Assembly (NCBI RefSeq): GCF_023256195.1
Contig: NZ_JAGDWX010000030.1
Location: 53,643-117,642 of the forward strand
Origin: Acidithiobacillus sp.
Lineage (GTDB): Bacteria; Pseudomonadota; Gammaproteobacteria; Acidithiobacillales; Acidithiobacillaceae
DNA: 64,000 bases
Direction: 5' to 3'
Shown here: piece by piece, positions 20,753-30,261 of the stretch
Position numbering within the stretch: the stretch's first letter is position 1
How the letters are laid out: each line of letters begins with the position of its first letter
Program-made: the position numbers and the translations under genes
Notes under the pieces: generated by a model
What the model was told of the DNA's origin: nothing
Database searches by the model: none
The model's input: the letters and a program-made list of their open reading frames with translations, nothing else

Positions 20753-20782
20753 GGGCGGTCCCCGCCTTTGGCCATCCGTCCA

Positions 20783-20811
20783 TTGGTCATTGTCGGCGCC
20801 TCGGTTAGAAT
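20783..20811 (+). promoter_or_regulatory. Sigma70-type promoter for recA
   Basis: TTGGTC (20783-20788) and TAGAAT (20806-20811) are 17 bp apart in the 137-bp gap before recA, which leaves a leader of about 70 bases. I do not see a CTGT-N8-ACAG LexA operator near it. Confidence 0.6.
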
Positions 20812-20889
20812 GCTGCGAACGTTTGGCACAATGTCGGGCTGCCGGAGCCCGGCGCTTGGCGTGTCCCTCGCATAGGAGAGCAGTGACCC

Positions 20890-21933
20890 ATGGATGAACA
20901 TCGCAGCAAGGCCTTGGCCGCCGCCCTGTCCCAGATCGACAAGCAGTTCGGCAAAGGTGCGATCATGCGCCTCGGCGAGCAAAGTGCCGTCAAGGATATC
21001 CAGGTGTATTCCACGGGCTCCCTGGGCCTCGACCTTGCGCTCGGGGTCGGTGGTCTGCCGCGCGGACGCGTGGTGGAGATCTACGGCCCCGAGTCTTCGG
21101 GCAAGACCACCCTCACCCTGCACGCCATTGCCAGCTGTCAGGCCAGCGGCGGAACGGCTGCCTTCATCGATGCCGAACACGCCCTCGATCCCAGCTACGC
21201 CCAGAAACTGGGTGTGGATCTCGAGAATCTCCTGATCTCCCAGCCCGATACCGGCGAGCAGGCGCTGGAGATCGCCGACATGCTGGTGCGTTCCGGAGCC
21301 GTGGATCTCATCGTCGTGGATTCCGTGGCGGCGTTGACGCCCAAGGCCGAGATCGAGGGAGAGATGGGCGACTCCCACGTCGGCCTGCAGGCCCGCCTCA
21401 TGAGTCAGGCCCTGCGCAAACTCACGGCCAACATTTCCCGCACGAACACTTTGGTCATCTTCATCAACCAGATCCGCATGAAGATCGGGGTGATGTACGG
21501 CAGCCCCGAAACCACCACGGGCGGCAATGCCCTCAAGTTCTATGCCTCGGTACGTCTCGACATCCGCCGTATCGGCACCATCAAAAAAGGCGATGAGGTC
21601 TTGGGCAGCGATACCCGGGTGAAGGTGGTGAAGAACAAGGTCGCACCGCCCTTTCGCGAGGCAGAGTTCGCCATCTACTACGGCGAGGGCATCTCGCGCC
21701 TGTCGGAGCTGGTGGATCTGGGGGTCAAGTTCGACATCATCGAAAAGAGCGGTGCCTGGTACAGCTACAAGGGCGAACGGATCGGGCAGGGTAAGGACAA
21801 CGCCCGCCAGTTCCTCAAGGAGCGACCGGAGATGGCCAAGGAGATCGAGGAACGGGTTCGGGCGGCCGCCAGCGGTCATCCCCTGGCCTTTGCCGAGGAA
21901 GGGCCGGGGCTCGCTGCCGAGGCCGGCGATTGA
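20890..21933 (+). CDS. recA: Recombinase RecA
   Basis: A 347-aa RecA, the ATP-dependent strand-exchange protein of homologous recombination and the SOS co-protease. Walker [10 protein letters not shown] is at 66-74. Walker [11 protein letters not shown], the loop region [20 protein letters not shown], and [10 protein letters not shown] with GNALKFYAS are all intact. The C-terminus is less acidic-rich than in E. coli but ends in several Glu/Asp. GGAGAG precedes ATG 20890. It overlaps recX and lies in the thiL-pncC-recA-recX-alaS order seen in many proteobacteria. Confidence 0.98.
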   Translation: MDEHRSKALAAALSQIDKQFGKGAIMRLGEQSAVKDIQVYSTGSLGLDLALGVGGLPRGRVVEIYGPESSGKTTLTLHAIASCQASGGTAAFIDAEHALDPSYAQKLGVDLENLLISQPDTGEQALEIADMLVRSGAVDLIVVDSVAALTPKAEIEGEMGDSHVGLQARLMSQALRKLTANISRTNTLVIFINQIRMKIGVMYGSPETTTGGNALKFYASVRLDIRRIGTIKKGDEVLGSDTRVKVVKNKVAPPFREAEFAIYYGEGISRLSELVDLGVKFDIIEKSGAWYSYKGERIGQGKDNARQFLKERPEMAKEIEERVRAAASGHPLAFAEEGPGLAAEAGD

Positions 21934-22412
21934 CGGGATCCGAGGCGGTGACTCGGGCGGCCCTGGAGGCCCGGGCACTGCGCCACTTGGCACGACGGGA
22001 ATACGCCCGGACCGAATTGCGCCGGCTGCTGCTGCGTTCCTGTGCGGACCAAGTTTTGGTGGATGCTGTCCTGGACCGTCTGGAGGCGGAGGGTTTGCTG
22101 AGCGATGCGCGCTATGCCGAGGCGCGCCTGCGCAGCACCCGGCAGCGGGGTTTCGGTCCTTGGCGGCTGCGCCACGATCTGCAGCGTGCCGGCGCCAGGG
22201 TGGATGACGATGCGCTCCTGGGCGATACCGACTGGCGCGAAGTCGCAAGCCTCGCCCTGGAAAAGCGTTTCGGCAGCCAGGCGCCGACCTCGCCCAAGGA
22301 TTGGGGGCGGCGCGTCCGCTTTTTGCAGGCGCGCGGTTTTCCCGGCGAGATCATCGCTGCCGTATTGCGTGCGCATTACGGTAATCACCAACCGGAATTC
22401 CCGGCGGACTGA
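21930..22412 (+). CDS. recX: RecA regulator RecX
   Basis: RecX is a small three-helix-repeat protein that caps RecA filaments and blocks strand exchange. The 160-aa product has the family features [32 protein letters not shown] and a Gly/Arg-rich [15 protein letters not shown]. The likely start is TTG 21930, within the recA stop (TTGA overlap); a GTG at 21948 is an alternative. The overlap means RecA and RecX are translated from one message. Confidence 0.9.
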   Translation: MTGSEAVTRAALEARALRHLARREYARTELRRLLLRSCADQVLVDAVLDRLEAEGLLSDARYAEARLRSTRQRGFGPWRLRHDLQRAGARVDDDALLGDTDWREVASLALEKRFGSQAPTSPKDWGRRVRFLQARGFPGEIIAAVLRAHYGNHQPEFPAD

Positions 22413-22442
22413 AACCACCATCATCACCAGACTGGAAGCCTC

Positions 22443-25085
22443 ATGAGATCCCAAGCCATTCGCCAAGCCTTTCTCGAGTATTTCGCCGCTCGCGGCCACG
22501 AGGTGGTGCCATCGAGCCCCCTGGTACCCCGCAATGACCCCACGCTGCTCTTTACCAACGCCGGCATGGTGCCCTTCAAGGACACCTTTCTCGGCCTCGA
22601 GCAGCGGCCCTACAGCCGGGCGGTGTCGGCACAGCGCTGCATGCGTGCCGGCGGCAAGCACAATGACCTGGAAAATGTGGGTTACACCGCGCGCCACCAC
22701 ACCTTCTTTGAGATGCTCGGCAATTTCTCCTTTGGCGATTATTTCAAGCGCGAGGTCATCGCCTATGCCTGGAATTTTCTCACGGAGGTTCTCGGCCTGC
22801 CGCCAGAGCGACTGTGGGTGACGGTCTTCGAAGAGGATCCAGAGGCCGAGGACATCTGGCTGAAGGAGATGGGGATCGATCCGGCGCGTTTTTCCCGTTG
22901 CGGTGAGAAGGATAACTTTTGGAGCATGGGCGACACTGGCCCCTGCGGTCCCTGTTCCGAGATCTTCTACGACCACGGCCCGGAGATCGCCGGTGGCCCG
23001 CCCGGCAGTCCCGATGCCGATGGCGACCGCTACATCGAGATCTGGAATCTGGTTTTCATGCAGTACGATCGCGACTCCAGCGGGCATCTGACGCCGCTGC
23101 CCAAACCCTCCGTCGATACCGGCATGGGCCTCGAGCGCCTGGCAGCCGTGCTCCAGGGTGTGCACAACAACTACGACACCGATCTCTTCCAGCCCCTCAT
23201 CCAGGCGGCTGCGGAGATCTCCGGCACGGTCTACGGTGCGGATCCGGCGACGGACACCAGTCTGCGGGTACTGGCGGATCACATTCGCGCCTGCAGTTTC
23301 CTCATGGCCGACGGGGTCCTGCCCGGCAACGAGGGACGCGGCTACGTGCTGCGCCGGATCATTCGCCGCGCTGTGCGCCATGGGCGTAAACTGGGACTGG
23401 GCGATATCTTCTTTCACCGTCTCGTGTCGCCCTTGACGGCGGTCATGGGCGAGGCCTATCCGGAGCTACGGCGCGCGGAGCGAGACATCCAACGCCAGCT
23501 GCAACGGGAGGAGGCCCGCTTTCGCGAAACCCTCGAGCGCGGCCTCGAGCTGCTGGAGGATGCCATCGGCCGTCTGCCCGCCGGTGCGCCCATTCCCGGC
23601 GAGGTCATCTTCCGCCTCTCCGATACCTACGGTTTTCCGGTGGATCTGACGGCCGATATCGCGCGCGAACGCGGGTTGGCCCTGGATCTGCCGGGCTTCG
23701 AGGCGGCTCTGGCGGAACAGCGCCAGCGTTCCCGCGCGGCCTGGGTGGGCAGTGGTGAGGTGAAGGCCGACCGCCTCACCCACGATCTGGCCATGGAACT
23801 GCCCGCGACGGAATTTCTTGGCTACAGCGGCTGTAGTGGCGCCGGTCGGGTGCTGGCACTGATTCGCGCCGGGCAGCGAGTGGATGTGCTGCGCACGGGC
23901 GAGACCGGTAGCGTGATACTCGATCAGACCCCTTTCTACGGCGAGTCCGGCGGTCAGGTGGGAGACCGTGGCATACTGACGGACGCCACCGGACTGCGCT
24001 TCGTGGTCCAAGATACCCAGAAACCCGTAGCCAGCCTGCACCTGCACATAGGCGTGCTGGAGTCGGGAGAACTGCACACCGGCCAGATCTTACACGCCGA
24101 GGTGGATGCCGAGGCGCGCGCCGCCACCGCCGCCCACCATTCTGCTACCCACCTGCTGCACGCGGCGTTGCGCACGCTGCTCGGCAGTCACGTGCAGCAG
24201 AAAGGTTCTTTGGTGACCCCCGACCGGCTGCGATTCGACTTCAGTCATCCAGAGCCCCTCACACCGGCCGAGCTGCAGAGTCTGGAAAGTTGGGTCAATG
24301 CCGCGATACGCGCCAATGTCGCCGCCGATGTGCAGGTGCTGCCTCTGGCGGAGGCTCAGTCTCTCGGTGCCCTGGCTTTGTTTGGCGAGAAATACGGTGA
24401 AGAGGTCCGTGTCCTGCGCCTCGGCGACTACTCCCTGGAGTTCTGCGGTGGCACCCACGTGCACGCCACCGGTGACATCGGCTGCTTCAAGATCCTTTCG
24501 GAAAGCGGTGTAGCTGCGGGCATTCGGCGCATCGAGGCCGTTGCCGGTGCTGCCGCCGTTGCCGCCATGCAGGCCGATGAACAGCGTCTTCGGGCGGCCG
24601 CGGCACTCTTGCGGGTCGCTCCGGCGGAACTGGATCAGCGTCTGGCACAGACCCTCGAGCGTCAACGGCAATTGGAAAAGGAGCTCGAGCGCCTCCGGCA
24701 GAAGCTGGCGGCGCAGGCCGGGGAGCGCCTGGCATCCGCCGCCGAGGCCATCGCCGGGGTACCCGTGCTCCTTCAGCAGATCGAAGGCGTGGATGGCAAG
24801 GGTCTGCGCGAGCTGGTGGATCGCCTGCGCAGCGAGATCCCGCATGGGGTGCTGCTGCTGGCCGGAATTCAGGACCGAAAGGTGGCGCTCATCGCCGCCG
24901 TCAGCAAGGATCTCACGGATAAGGTGGCAGCCGGTCCTCTGGTGCACGCGGTGGCGGAAGTCATGGGTGGCAAGGGCGGCGGTCGCGCCGATCTGGCGCA
25001 GGCGGGAGCGGAGCATCCGGAGCGGCTGGCAGCAGCCTTTGCCCTGGCACGGGAGTGGCTCGGCCAGCGGCTGTCCTCCGCCTGA
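22443..25085 (+). CDS. alaS: Alanyl-tRNA synthetase
   Basis: An 880-aa class II synthetase that charges tRNA(Ala). The catalytic domain begins at [20 protein letters not shown], with motif 2 around the [16 protein letters not shown] region. The editing domain has [12 protein letters not shown] and [11 protein letters not shown], the zinc and editing residues. The C-terminal oligomerisation/C-Ala domain ends with [13 protein letters not shown]. Length is normal (E. coli 876). It starts 30 bp after recX and is probably co-transcribed with it. Confidence 0.97.
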   Translation: MRSQAIRQAFLEYFAARGHEVVPSSPLVPRNDPTLLFTNAGMVPFKDTFLGLEQRPYSRAVSAQRCMRAGGKHNDLENVGYTARHHTFFEMLGNFSFGDYFKREVIAYAWNFLTEVLGLPPERLWVTVFEEDPEAEDIWLKEMGIDPARFSRCGEKDNFWSMGDTGPCGPCSEIFYDHGPEIAGGPPGSPDADGDRYIEIWNLVFMQYDRDSSGHLTPLPKPSVDTGMGLERLAAVLQGVHNNYDTDLFQPLIQAAAEISGTVYGADPATDTSLRVLADHIRACSFLMADGVLPGNEGRGYVLRRIIRRAVRHGRKLGLGDIFFHRLVSPLTAVMGEAYPELRRAERDIQRQLQREEARFRETLERGLELLEDAIGRLPAGAPIPGEVIFRLSDTYGFPVDLTADIARERGLALDLPGFEAALAEQRQRSRAAWVGSGEVKADRLTHDLAMELPATEFLGYSGCSGAGRVLALIRAGQRVDVLRTGETGSVILDQTPFYGESGGQVGDRGILTDATGLRFVVQDTQKPVASLHLHIGVLESGELHTGQILHAEVDAEARAATAAHHSATHLLHAALRTLLGSHVQQKGSLVTPDRLRFDFSHPEPLTPAELQSLESWVNAAIRANVAADVQVLPLAEAQSLGALALFGEKYGEEVRVLRLGDYSLEFCGGTHVHATGDIGCFKILSESGVAAGIRRIEAVAGAAAVAAMQADEQRLRAAAALLRVAPAELDQRLAQTLERQRQLEKELERLRQKLAAQAGERLASAAEAIAGVPVLLQQIEGVDGKGLRELVDRLRSEIPHGVLLLAGIQDRKVALIAAVSKDLTDKVAAGPLVHAVAEVMGGKGGGRADLAQAGAEHPERLAAAFALAREWLGQRLSSA

Positions 25086-25172
25086 GATCCATACCGTGCA
25101 ACTGGTGCAGAGCTGCAGCAGTGGGTATGCTCCGGAACATAGGTTGCGGAGTCAACGAGGAACTCGCCCGGA

Positions 25173-25733
25173 ATGAGCAGGTCTGCCGAAGATACAGAAG
25201 AGCTGGAGCAACTGCTGTTCGCCACCGCCCAAGGCGATCAGCGGGCCTTCAAGCGCTTTTACGATCGTAGTTCCGCGCATCTGTACCCAGTAGCTCTGCG
25301 TATACTACGGGAGGAAGGCAAGGCGGCAGAATGTCTGCAAGAGGCCTACCTGAAGATCTGGTTAAGGGCGGCAGACTATGAAGCGGGACGCTCGCCACTG
25401 GCCTGGGCGGCCGCGATCGTGCGCTATCAGGCCATCGATTTTCTGCGGCGCCTGCCCAAAGATCTGCCGGAGTGGGAAGAGCCGGACTGGGAACGGGCGG
25501 ATTTCTCTGCAGAGGAGGCTTCGGCTCCCTGCGCCCGCGAGCGACAACTGCTGGAGGAATGTCTGGCGCAGCTTCCCGCAGATCAGCGCCAAGCCATTTC
25601 CCAGGCCTTTTATCGCGCTGCCACCTACGAAGAGGTGGCGCATTTTTCAGGGACGGCTCTGGGCACCGTGAAAAGTTGGATTCGAAGAGGACTGCTGGCC
25701 TTGCGTGAGTGTCTGGAACATGGAGCTGCGTAA
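25173..25733 (+). CDS. ECF-type RNA polymerase sigma factor (SigK-like)
   Basis: A 186-aa group IV sigma factor. Region 2 (about 15-90) includes FKRFYDRSSAHLYPVALRIL and AAECLQEAYLKIWLRA. Region 4 (about 125-180) has LAQLPADQRQAISQAFYRAATYEEVAHFSGTALGTVKSWIRRGLLALRECL, a standard helix-turn-helix for the -35 element. The spacing and GTVKSWIRRGL resemble SigK/ECF19-type factors, which pair with RskA anti-sigma factors; such a gene follows and overlaps. It is 87 bp after alaS. Confidence 0.9.
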   Translation: MSRSAEDTEELEQLLFATAQGDQRAFKRFYDRSSAHLYPVALRILREEGKAAECLQEAYLKIWLRAADYEAGRSPLAWAAAIVRYQAIDFLRRLPKDLPEWEEPDWERADFSAEEASAPCARERQLLEECLAQLPADQRQAISQAFYRAATYEEVAHFSGTALGTVKSWIRRGLLALRECLEHGAA

Positions 25734-26412
25734 ATTCCCAAGATTGGCCGAGCTGCTGGCCGCGAGCTATGTGCTGGGCACGCTGCAGGGACGGGCACGC
25801 CTACGCTTCGCGCACATGCTGCGTCAACGGCCCTGGCTTGCCCGTATCGTTGCACGATGGGAAGACGCGCTGATGCCAAAGGCGCTGACGGGACCCGCGC
25901 GGCCGGCGCCGGCGAGCGTATGGCATGCCGTACAGGCCCAACTGCCGGGCCACACAGGTCCGGCGAGGATGGCCACGGCACCGGCCCAGAGCTGGTGGCG
26001 GGCTTCCTGGTGGCCAGCTCTGAGTGCGGCCCTGACGGTGGCTTTGCTGGTGGTCTGGTTCTGGCCGACCCCGCCACAGATGCCCTATACCGCGGTGCTC
26101 ACCAACGCGCAGGGCAAGCCGACCTGGGTGATCCGAGCCAATGCCCACGACATGCGCCTGCGCACCCTGGAAAATGTCGCTCTACCGCAGGGACACAGTT
26201 ATCAACTCTGGGCACTGGTGCCGCATCGCAAACCCATCTCCATGGGACTGCTGCCCACACAGCCCAGTGAATCGCCGATACTGCCGGCGCCGGATCACAT
26301 CGACATGCAATCCGTGGAACTGGTAGCGGTGACCATGGAGCCCGCGGGTGGATCGCCCACCGGCCAGCCCACCGGACCCATCTTGTTCAAGGCCTATCTG
26401 ATACGTTCCTGA
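25720..26412 (+). CDS. RskA-like transmembrane anti-sigma factor
   Basis: A 230-aa single-pass membrane protein. The N-terminal cytoplasmic part is about 90 residues and starts LRKFPRLAELLAASYVLGTLQGRARLRF, the helical sigma-binding pattern of RskA. It lacks the HxxxCxxC zinc motif. One membrane segment follows (about 93-112, LSAALTVALLVVWFW). The periplasmic part carries the anti-sigma-K C-terminal domain (SYQLWALVPHRKPISMG). ATG 25720 overlaps the sigma stop; a GTG at 25705 would add five residues. It should hold the ECF factor inactive until an envelope signal. Confidence 0.82.
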   Translation: MELRKFPRLAELLAASYVLGTLQGRARLRFAHMLRQRPWLARIVARWEDALMPKALTGPARPAPASVWHAVQAQLPGHTGPARMATAPAQSWWRASWWPALSAALTVALLVVWFWPTPPQMPYTAVLTNAQGKPTWVIRANAHDMRLRTLENVALPQGHSYQLWALVPHRKPISMGLLPTQPSESPILPAPDHIDMQSVELVAVTMEPAGGSPTGQPTGPILFKAYLIRS

Positions 26413-26438
26413 ATGGAGTGTGTGCTGCAATCGCCACC

Positions 26439-26467
26439 TGCATCCAACGATGCTTTGCCTGCGTAAG
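26439..26467 (+). promoter_or_regulatory. Candidate ECF-dependent promoter before the ferritin-like gene
   Basis: TGCATCC (26439-26445), 16 bp, then CGTAAG (26462-26467). This has the shape of an ECF promoter (CATCC-type -35, CGT-type -10) and sits between the anti-sigma gene and its presumed target. There is no sigma70 pair of similar quality here. The match is by eye. Confidence 0.3.
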
Positions 26468-26540
26468 TGGTGATGGTGCGCAACGCCCTATGCGTTTCCA
26501 CCGCGTTTTTTCGAGCAGGTCCATGCACAAGGAGAAAACC

Positions 26541-27155
26541 ATGTCGTCCGAATTGCAGAATACCCACGACCGTCGCGACTTTTTCAAGAAGAGTGCTCTT
26601 TTTTCTCTGGGACTCGCCGCTGCCGGCAGCCTGCTGCCCAGCGTCGCTCTCGCCGGCCCCATGGCCAAGCCCAGCGCCAAAGGCGATCTGGATATTCTCA
26701 ACTTTGCTCTGAATGCAGAACACCAAGCCATCGCCGCCTATCAGGTGGGGGCGGAAAGTAAGCTGCTGGAGCCCGCCGTACTCAAGGTGGCCTTGGCCTT
26801 TCAGAAGGATCACGAGGCCCACGCTGCCATTCTGCAAGAGACCATCGAGAAGCTGGGTGGCAAGCCGGTAGCACCCAAGGCGCCGCTGAACGCCCCCATG
26901 GCCAAGCTCGCAGCGGCCTGGAACTTCCCCTTGGACAAGCTCAAGACCCAAAAGGACGTGCTCGAGTTTGCCGCGGGTCTCGAGATCGGCGCCGCCAAAG
27001 CCTATCTGAGCGTGGTGCCCAAGTTCAGCAATCCGGAACTCGCCCATGCCGCTGCCAACATCGAGGGCGACGAGGCCATGCACTTCGCGGTATTGCGCAA
27101 CGCCCTGGGAGAATTCCCGGTGCCGGCGGCCTTCATTTCCGCCATGCCAAGCTGA
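26541..27155 (+). CDS. Tat-exported ferritin-like domain protein
   Basis: A 204-aa protein. The N-terminus carries a twin-arginine signal: DRRDFFKKSA, then a hydrophobic stretch ending ALA-G near residue 38. The mature part is a four-helix ferritin-like domain with helix-borne Glu/His pairs: NAEHQAIAAY, KDHEAHAAIL, LEIGAAKAYL and EGDEAMHFAVL. This is consistent with a di-metal site of the rubrerythrin/DUF4439-type group. Tat export implies folding, perhaps with metal, in the cytoplasm. AAGGAG is seven bases upstream of ATG 26541. Position directly after the ECF/anti-sigma pair suggests a stress-response target in the periplasm. Confidence 0.82.
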   Translation: MSSELQNTHDRRDFFKKSALFSLGLAAAGSLLPSVALAGPMAKPSAKGDLDILNFALNAEHQAIAAYQVGAESKLLEPAVLKVALAFQKDHEAHAAILQETIEKLGGKPVAPKAPLNAPMAKLAAAWNFPLDKLKTQKDVLEFAAGLEIGAAKAYLSVVPKFSNPELAHAAANIEGDEAMHFAVLRNALGEFPVPAAFISAMPS

Positions 27156-27174
27156 GCCATTCAGACTCTACAAG

Positions 27175-27198
27175 AAACGCCCCGCTGGGGCGTTTTTT
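27175..27198 (+). terminator. Rho-independent terminator of the ECF cassette
   Basis: AAACGCCCC-GCT-GGGGCGTTT forms a nine-pair hairpin running into TTTTTT. It closes the sigma/anti-sigma/ferritin unit and separates it from thiS. Confidence 0.88.
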
Positions 27199-27249
27199 GT
27201 TGGCCTTCGGGAGTCGACGCGGAGACTGGGCCGCGCCAGACCGTTACCC

Positions 27250-27278
27250 TTGACGCTTCTCGGCGGGAGTTCTAGCAT
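27250..27278 (+). promoter_or_regulatory. Sigma70-type promoter for thiS
   Basis: TTGACG (27250-27255) and TAGCAT (27273-27278) are 17 bp apart. The start would fall at about 27285, so the thiS message would be nearly leaderless from ATG 27285, or carry about nine bases before ATG 27294. No TPP riboswitch fits in this short space. Confidence 0.55.
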
Positions 27279-27284
27279 CGTCGG

Positions 27285-27485
27285 ATGATTGTCATGGTCA
27301 ATGGTCAGCCCCACGAGCTACGCGATGGTGTGAACGTGGCGGAGCTACTGGAGCAGCTCGATTTTGCCGGCCAACGCGTGGCCGTAGAGCTCAATCGCGA
27401 GGTCGTACCCCGCAGTCTGCACCCCGAGACCCTTCTGCGCGAAGGGGACCGTCTGGAGATCATCCGCGCCGTGGGCGGCGGATGA
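27285..27485 (+). CDS. thiS: Sulfur carrier protein ThiS
   Basis: ThiS is a 66-aa ubiquitin-fold protein whose C-terminal Gly-Gly is adenylated and thiocarboxylated to donate sulfur for the thiazole ring. The short N-terminal MVNGQPHELRDG and the terminal EIIRAVGGG are diagnostic. The start may be ATG 27285 or ATG 27294. thiG follows after 36 bp. thiF and thiO are not in the window. Confidence 0.92.
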   Translation: MIVMVNGQPHELRDGVNVAELLEQLDFAGQRVAVELNREVVPRSLHPETLLREGDRLEIIRAVGGG

Positions 27486-27521
27486 TCTGCTCCCCTCACT
27501 CCGTCTCCCAGAGAAAAGCTT

Positions 27522-28304
27522 ATGAACGATGAGGATCTTCTTCGCATCGGTGATCGCAGTTTCCGCTCCCGTCTGTTGGTAGGTACCGGAAAGTATCGAG
27601 ATTTTGCCGAGACCCGCGCAGCCATCGATGCCGCTGGCGCGGAGATCGTCACCGTGGCCCTGCGGCGGGTAAACCTCGGACAGGATCCCAAGGAGCCCAA
27701 TCTGCTGGATGTCCTGCCGGCAGACCGGTTCACCATCCTACCCAACACGGCGGGCTGCTACACCGCTGAGGACGCCATCCGCACCTGCCGCCTGGCCCGT
27801 GAGCTGGGGGGTTGGGATTTGGTCAAGCTGGAGGTGATCGGCGACGCCGATACCCTCTACCCGGACATGCGACAGACCTTCATCGCCGCCGAGAAACTCA
27901 TCGCCGAGGGCTTTAAGGTGATGGTGTACAGTACGGACGATCCGGTGGCCTGCAAGGCCTTTGCCAGCATGGGCTGCGTGGCGGTGATGCCCCTCGCCGC
28001 ACCCATCGGTTCCGGGCTCGGCATCCGCAATCCCTATAACCTGCGCATCATTCTCGAACAGGCGACGGTGCCTATCCTCGTCGATGCGGGGGTAGGCACC
28101 GCTTCGGACGTGGCGGTGGCCATGGAACTGGGCTGTGACGGTGTGCTCCTCAATACCGCCATCGCCGCCGCTCGCGATCCCGTGCTCATGGCTCGCGCCA
28201 TGCGTCTGGGGGTAGAGGCGGGGCGGGCCGCCTTCCGTGCCGGACGCATGCCGCGCAAGCTTTACGCCAACGCCAGCAGTCCTCTGGATGGGACCTTCTT
28301 CTGA
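27522..28304 (+). CDS. thiG: Thiazole synthase
   Basis: ThiG is a TIM-barrel enzyme that condenses DXP, dehydroglycine and ThiS thiocarboxylate into the thiazole phosphate of thiamine. The 260-aa product has [10 protein letters not shown] at the start, [22 protein letters not shown] with the Schiff-base Lys, [14 protein letters not shown] and [14 protein letters not shown] for phosphate binding. ATG 27522 follows AGAGAAAAGCTT. Its last codon overlaps the next gene. Confidence 0.96.
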   Translation: MNDEDLLRIGDRSFRSRLLVGTGKYRDFAETRAAIDAAGAEIVTVALRRVNLGQDPKEPNLLDVLPADRFTILPNTAGCYTAEDAIRTCRLARELGGWDLVKLEVIGDADTLYPDMRQTFIAAEKLIAEGFKVMVYSTDDPVACKAFASMGCVAVMPLAAPIGSGLGIRNPYNLRIILEQATVPILVDAGVGTASDVAVAMELGCDGVLLNTAIAAARDPVLMARAMRLGVEAGRAAFRAGRMPRKLYANASSPLDGTFF

Positions 28305-28882
28305 TGGAAGCCGAAGACGCCCTGGAATATGCCCGACACGCCGATCTCGATCGCCACTTTCTCGAGGCCATCGAGCGACTGGTGATGGGGCAGGTGAGCG
28401 TCGGCGCGCCGCCAGCCTACGCCGAAGACTGGGAGGAAGCGGAGCGGCTCATCGCCCGCTTGGCCGATCAGGGTGTGGGTGTGCGTCTCGAGCACGTGGT
28501 GGATGAGCACGGCGGCCGCTGGCGCTGCTATCTCGACTGGCAGGATACGGTCAGCCTCGAGTGGCAGATGGTGGATCTGGAGGAGTCCACGGCGGCCCGC
28601 GCCGTCACCCGCGCCGCCCTGGTCTGGTACTATCAGCAGGAAGTCAGCTCGGCCAACGCCCAGCCCCCCGATGCCTGGGCCTACTTTGAGGTATTGGAGC
28701 GGCTCGGCATGGCCCGGGATTTCTTGAGTCGCGCCCTGGAAGACCACCCCGTGCTCGCCGCGGAGGCCGAGCTGCGTAGTCAGTATCAGGAGATCCAGGA
28801 GCGTTTCAACGCTCTCTACGACCTGGCCAACCGTCTTTTCGACCAGCGCCTGGAATCGCCCCGCCTCGGTACCATGCACTAG
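28304..28882 (+). CDS. Conserved hypothetical protein between thiG and mpl
   Basis: A 192-aa acidic, soluble, mostly helical protein without signal peptide or Cys motif. I do not recognise a family. Visible segments are DLDRHFLEAIERLVMGQ near the N-terminus, a Trp/Tyr-rich centre (RWRCYLDWQD, LVWYYQQEVS) and a helical tail (EIQERFNALYDLANRLF). It starts on the thiG stop (TGATG) and ends three bases before mpl, so it is translated with both. Codon use resembles its neighbours. Confidence 0.7.
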   Translation: MEAEDALEYARHADLDRHFLEAIERLVMGQVSVGAPPAYAEDWEEAERLIARLADQGVGVRLEHVVDEHGGRWRCYLDWQDTVSLEWQMVDLEESTAARAVTRAALVWYYQQEVSSANAQPPDAWAYFEVLERLGMARDFLSRALEDHPVLAAEAELRSQYQEIQERFNALYDLANRLFDQRLESPRLGTMH

Positions 28883-28884
28883 CC

Positions 28885-30261
28885 ATGCACATCCACATCC
28901 TCGGGATCTGCGGCACCTTCATGGGCAGTCTGGCGCGGATTGCCCAGGCGGCGGGATACCGGGTGACGGGGGTGGATGCCGCCATCTACCCGCCCATGAG
29001 CGAGCTGCTGGCTGAGGCCGGTATCGAGATGACGCTGGGTTACGACTCCGAGTTGCCATCCCCACGGCCGGATCTGGTCTTGATCGGCAACGCCTTGTCC
29101 CGCGGCAATCCCACTGTGGAAGCCGTACTGGCGGAGGGGATTCCCTACGACTCCGGCCCGGCCTGGTTGACGCGGGAGCTGCTGGCCGGGCGCTGGATCC
29201 TGGCCGTTGCCGGAACCCACGGCAAGACCACGACCACCGCCATGCTCGCCTGGATCCTGGAGCACGCGGGTCTCGCGCCGGGGTTCCTCATCGGTGGGGC
29301 GCCCAAGAACTTTTCCGAATCCGGGCGTCTCGGCCAGGGACCCTTTTTCGTCATCGAGGCCGACGAGTACGACACGGCCTTTTTCGACAAACGCGCGAAA
29401 TTCGTGCACTACCGTCCCCGTACCGTAGTGCTCAACCACCTGGAGTACGATCACGCCGACATCTATCCCGATCTAGCCGCCATCGAGACCCAGTTCCACT
29501 ACCTGCTGCGCACTGTGCCGGGCAACGGCCAGGTGATCTACCGCGACGGACTTCCCGCCCTGCAGCGGGTTCTGGATCGCGGCTGTTGGTCCGAAGCCAT
29601 TCCCTTTGCCGGCAAGGGCCGGTGGACCGTGGAGCTGGAAGACCCAGCGGGCTCCGCCTGGCGGGTGTATGAGGACGGACAGCTGCAGGGCCGGGTGGCG
29701 TGGAGTCTGTATGGCGGCTTCAATGCTGAAAATGGCCTGGCCGCCATCCTTGCCGCCCGGCACGCGGGTGTACCCGTCGCGATCTCCTGCGCGGCCCTGT
29801 CGCAATTTGCGGGCGTTCGCCGCCGCCTGGAGGAGCGCGGCAAGGTTGCAGGCATCCGAGTCTACGACGACTTTGCCCACCATCCCACGGCCATCGCCGC
29901 CACCTTGCAGGCCCTGCGGGCCCGGGAGCCTCAGGGGCGCGTGCTGGCGGTGCTGGAGCCGCGCTCCAACACCATGCGACTGGGCGTGCACCGAGACGAG
30001 CTCAAAGCCAGTCTGGACGCCGCCGACGCCTTCTTTGCCTACGCGCCGCCGGACCTGTCTTGGGACCTTGCAGCGGCGCTGGGTCATCCAGAGCACGTCT
30101 TCACCGATCTCGATGCCTTGGTGCACGCCGTCGTCGACGTAGCGCGCCCAGGGGATCACCTTCTGGTGATGAGCAACGGGGCTTTCGGCGGCATCCACGA
30201 GCGCTTGCTTCGGGCCCTGGAGCAGAAACAGATGGGCCAAGGGATGAGCGATGGCCGATAG
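28885..30261 (+). CDS. mpl: UDP-N-acetylmuramate:tripeptide ligase (murein recycling)
   Basis: Mpl attaches recovered L-Ala-gamma-D-Glu-meso-DAP to UDP-MurNAc, returning peptidoglycan fragments to synthesis. The 458-aa Mur ligase starts HIHILGICGTFMGSLARIA, which is characteristic of Mpl rather than MurC. It has the ATP loop AGTHGKTTT at 109-117, EADEYDTAFFDKR and NHLEYDHADI. AmpG-like and DacB genes later in the window belong to the same recycling process. It overlaps ubiX by 11 bp. Confidence 0.95.
   Translation: MHIHILGICGTFMGSLARIAQAAGYRVTGVDAAIYPPMSELLAEAGIEMTLGYDSELPSPRPDLVLIGNALSRGNPTVEAVLAEGIPYDSGPAWLTRELLAGRWILAVAGTHGKTTTTAMLAWILEHAGLAPGFLIGGAPKNFSESGRLGQGPFFVIEADEYDTAFFDKRAKFVHYRPRTVVLNHLEYDHADIYPDLAAIETQFHYLLRTVPGNGQVIYRDGLPALQRVLDRGCWSEAIPFAGKGRWTVELEDPAGSAWRVYEDGQLQGRVAWSLYGGFNAENGLAAILAARHAGVPVAISCAALSQFAGVRRRLEERGKVAGIRVYDDFAHHPTAIAATLQALRAREPQGRVLAVLEPRSNTMRLGVHRDELKASLDAADAFFAYAPPDLSWDLAAALGHPEHVFTDLDALVHAVVDVARPGDHLLVMSNGAFGGIHERLLRALEQKQMGQGMSDGR

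Noticed and set aside
20662..22248. Long minus-strand open frame across recA and recX
   Set aside because: It is antisense to certain genes, has no recognisable domain and is best explained by GC-rich codon bias.
27199..27284. TPP riboswitch before thiS-thiG
   Set aside because: No CTGAGA or other conserved TPP core was seen, and the promoter placement leaves almost no leader.
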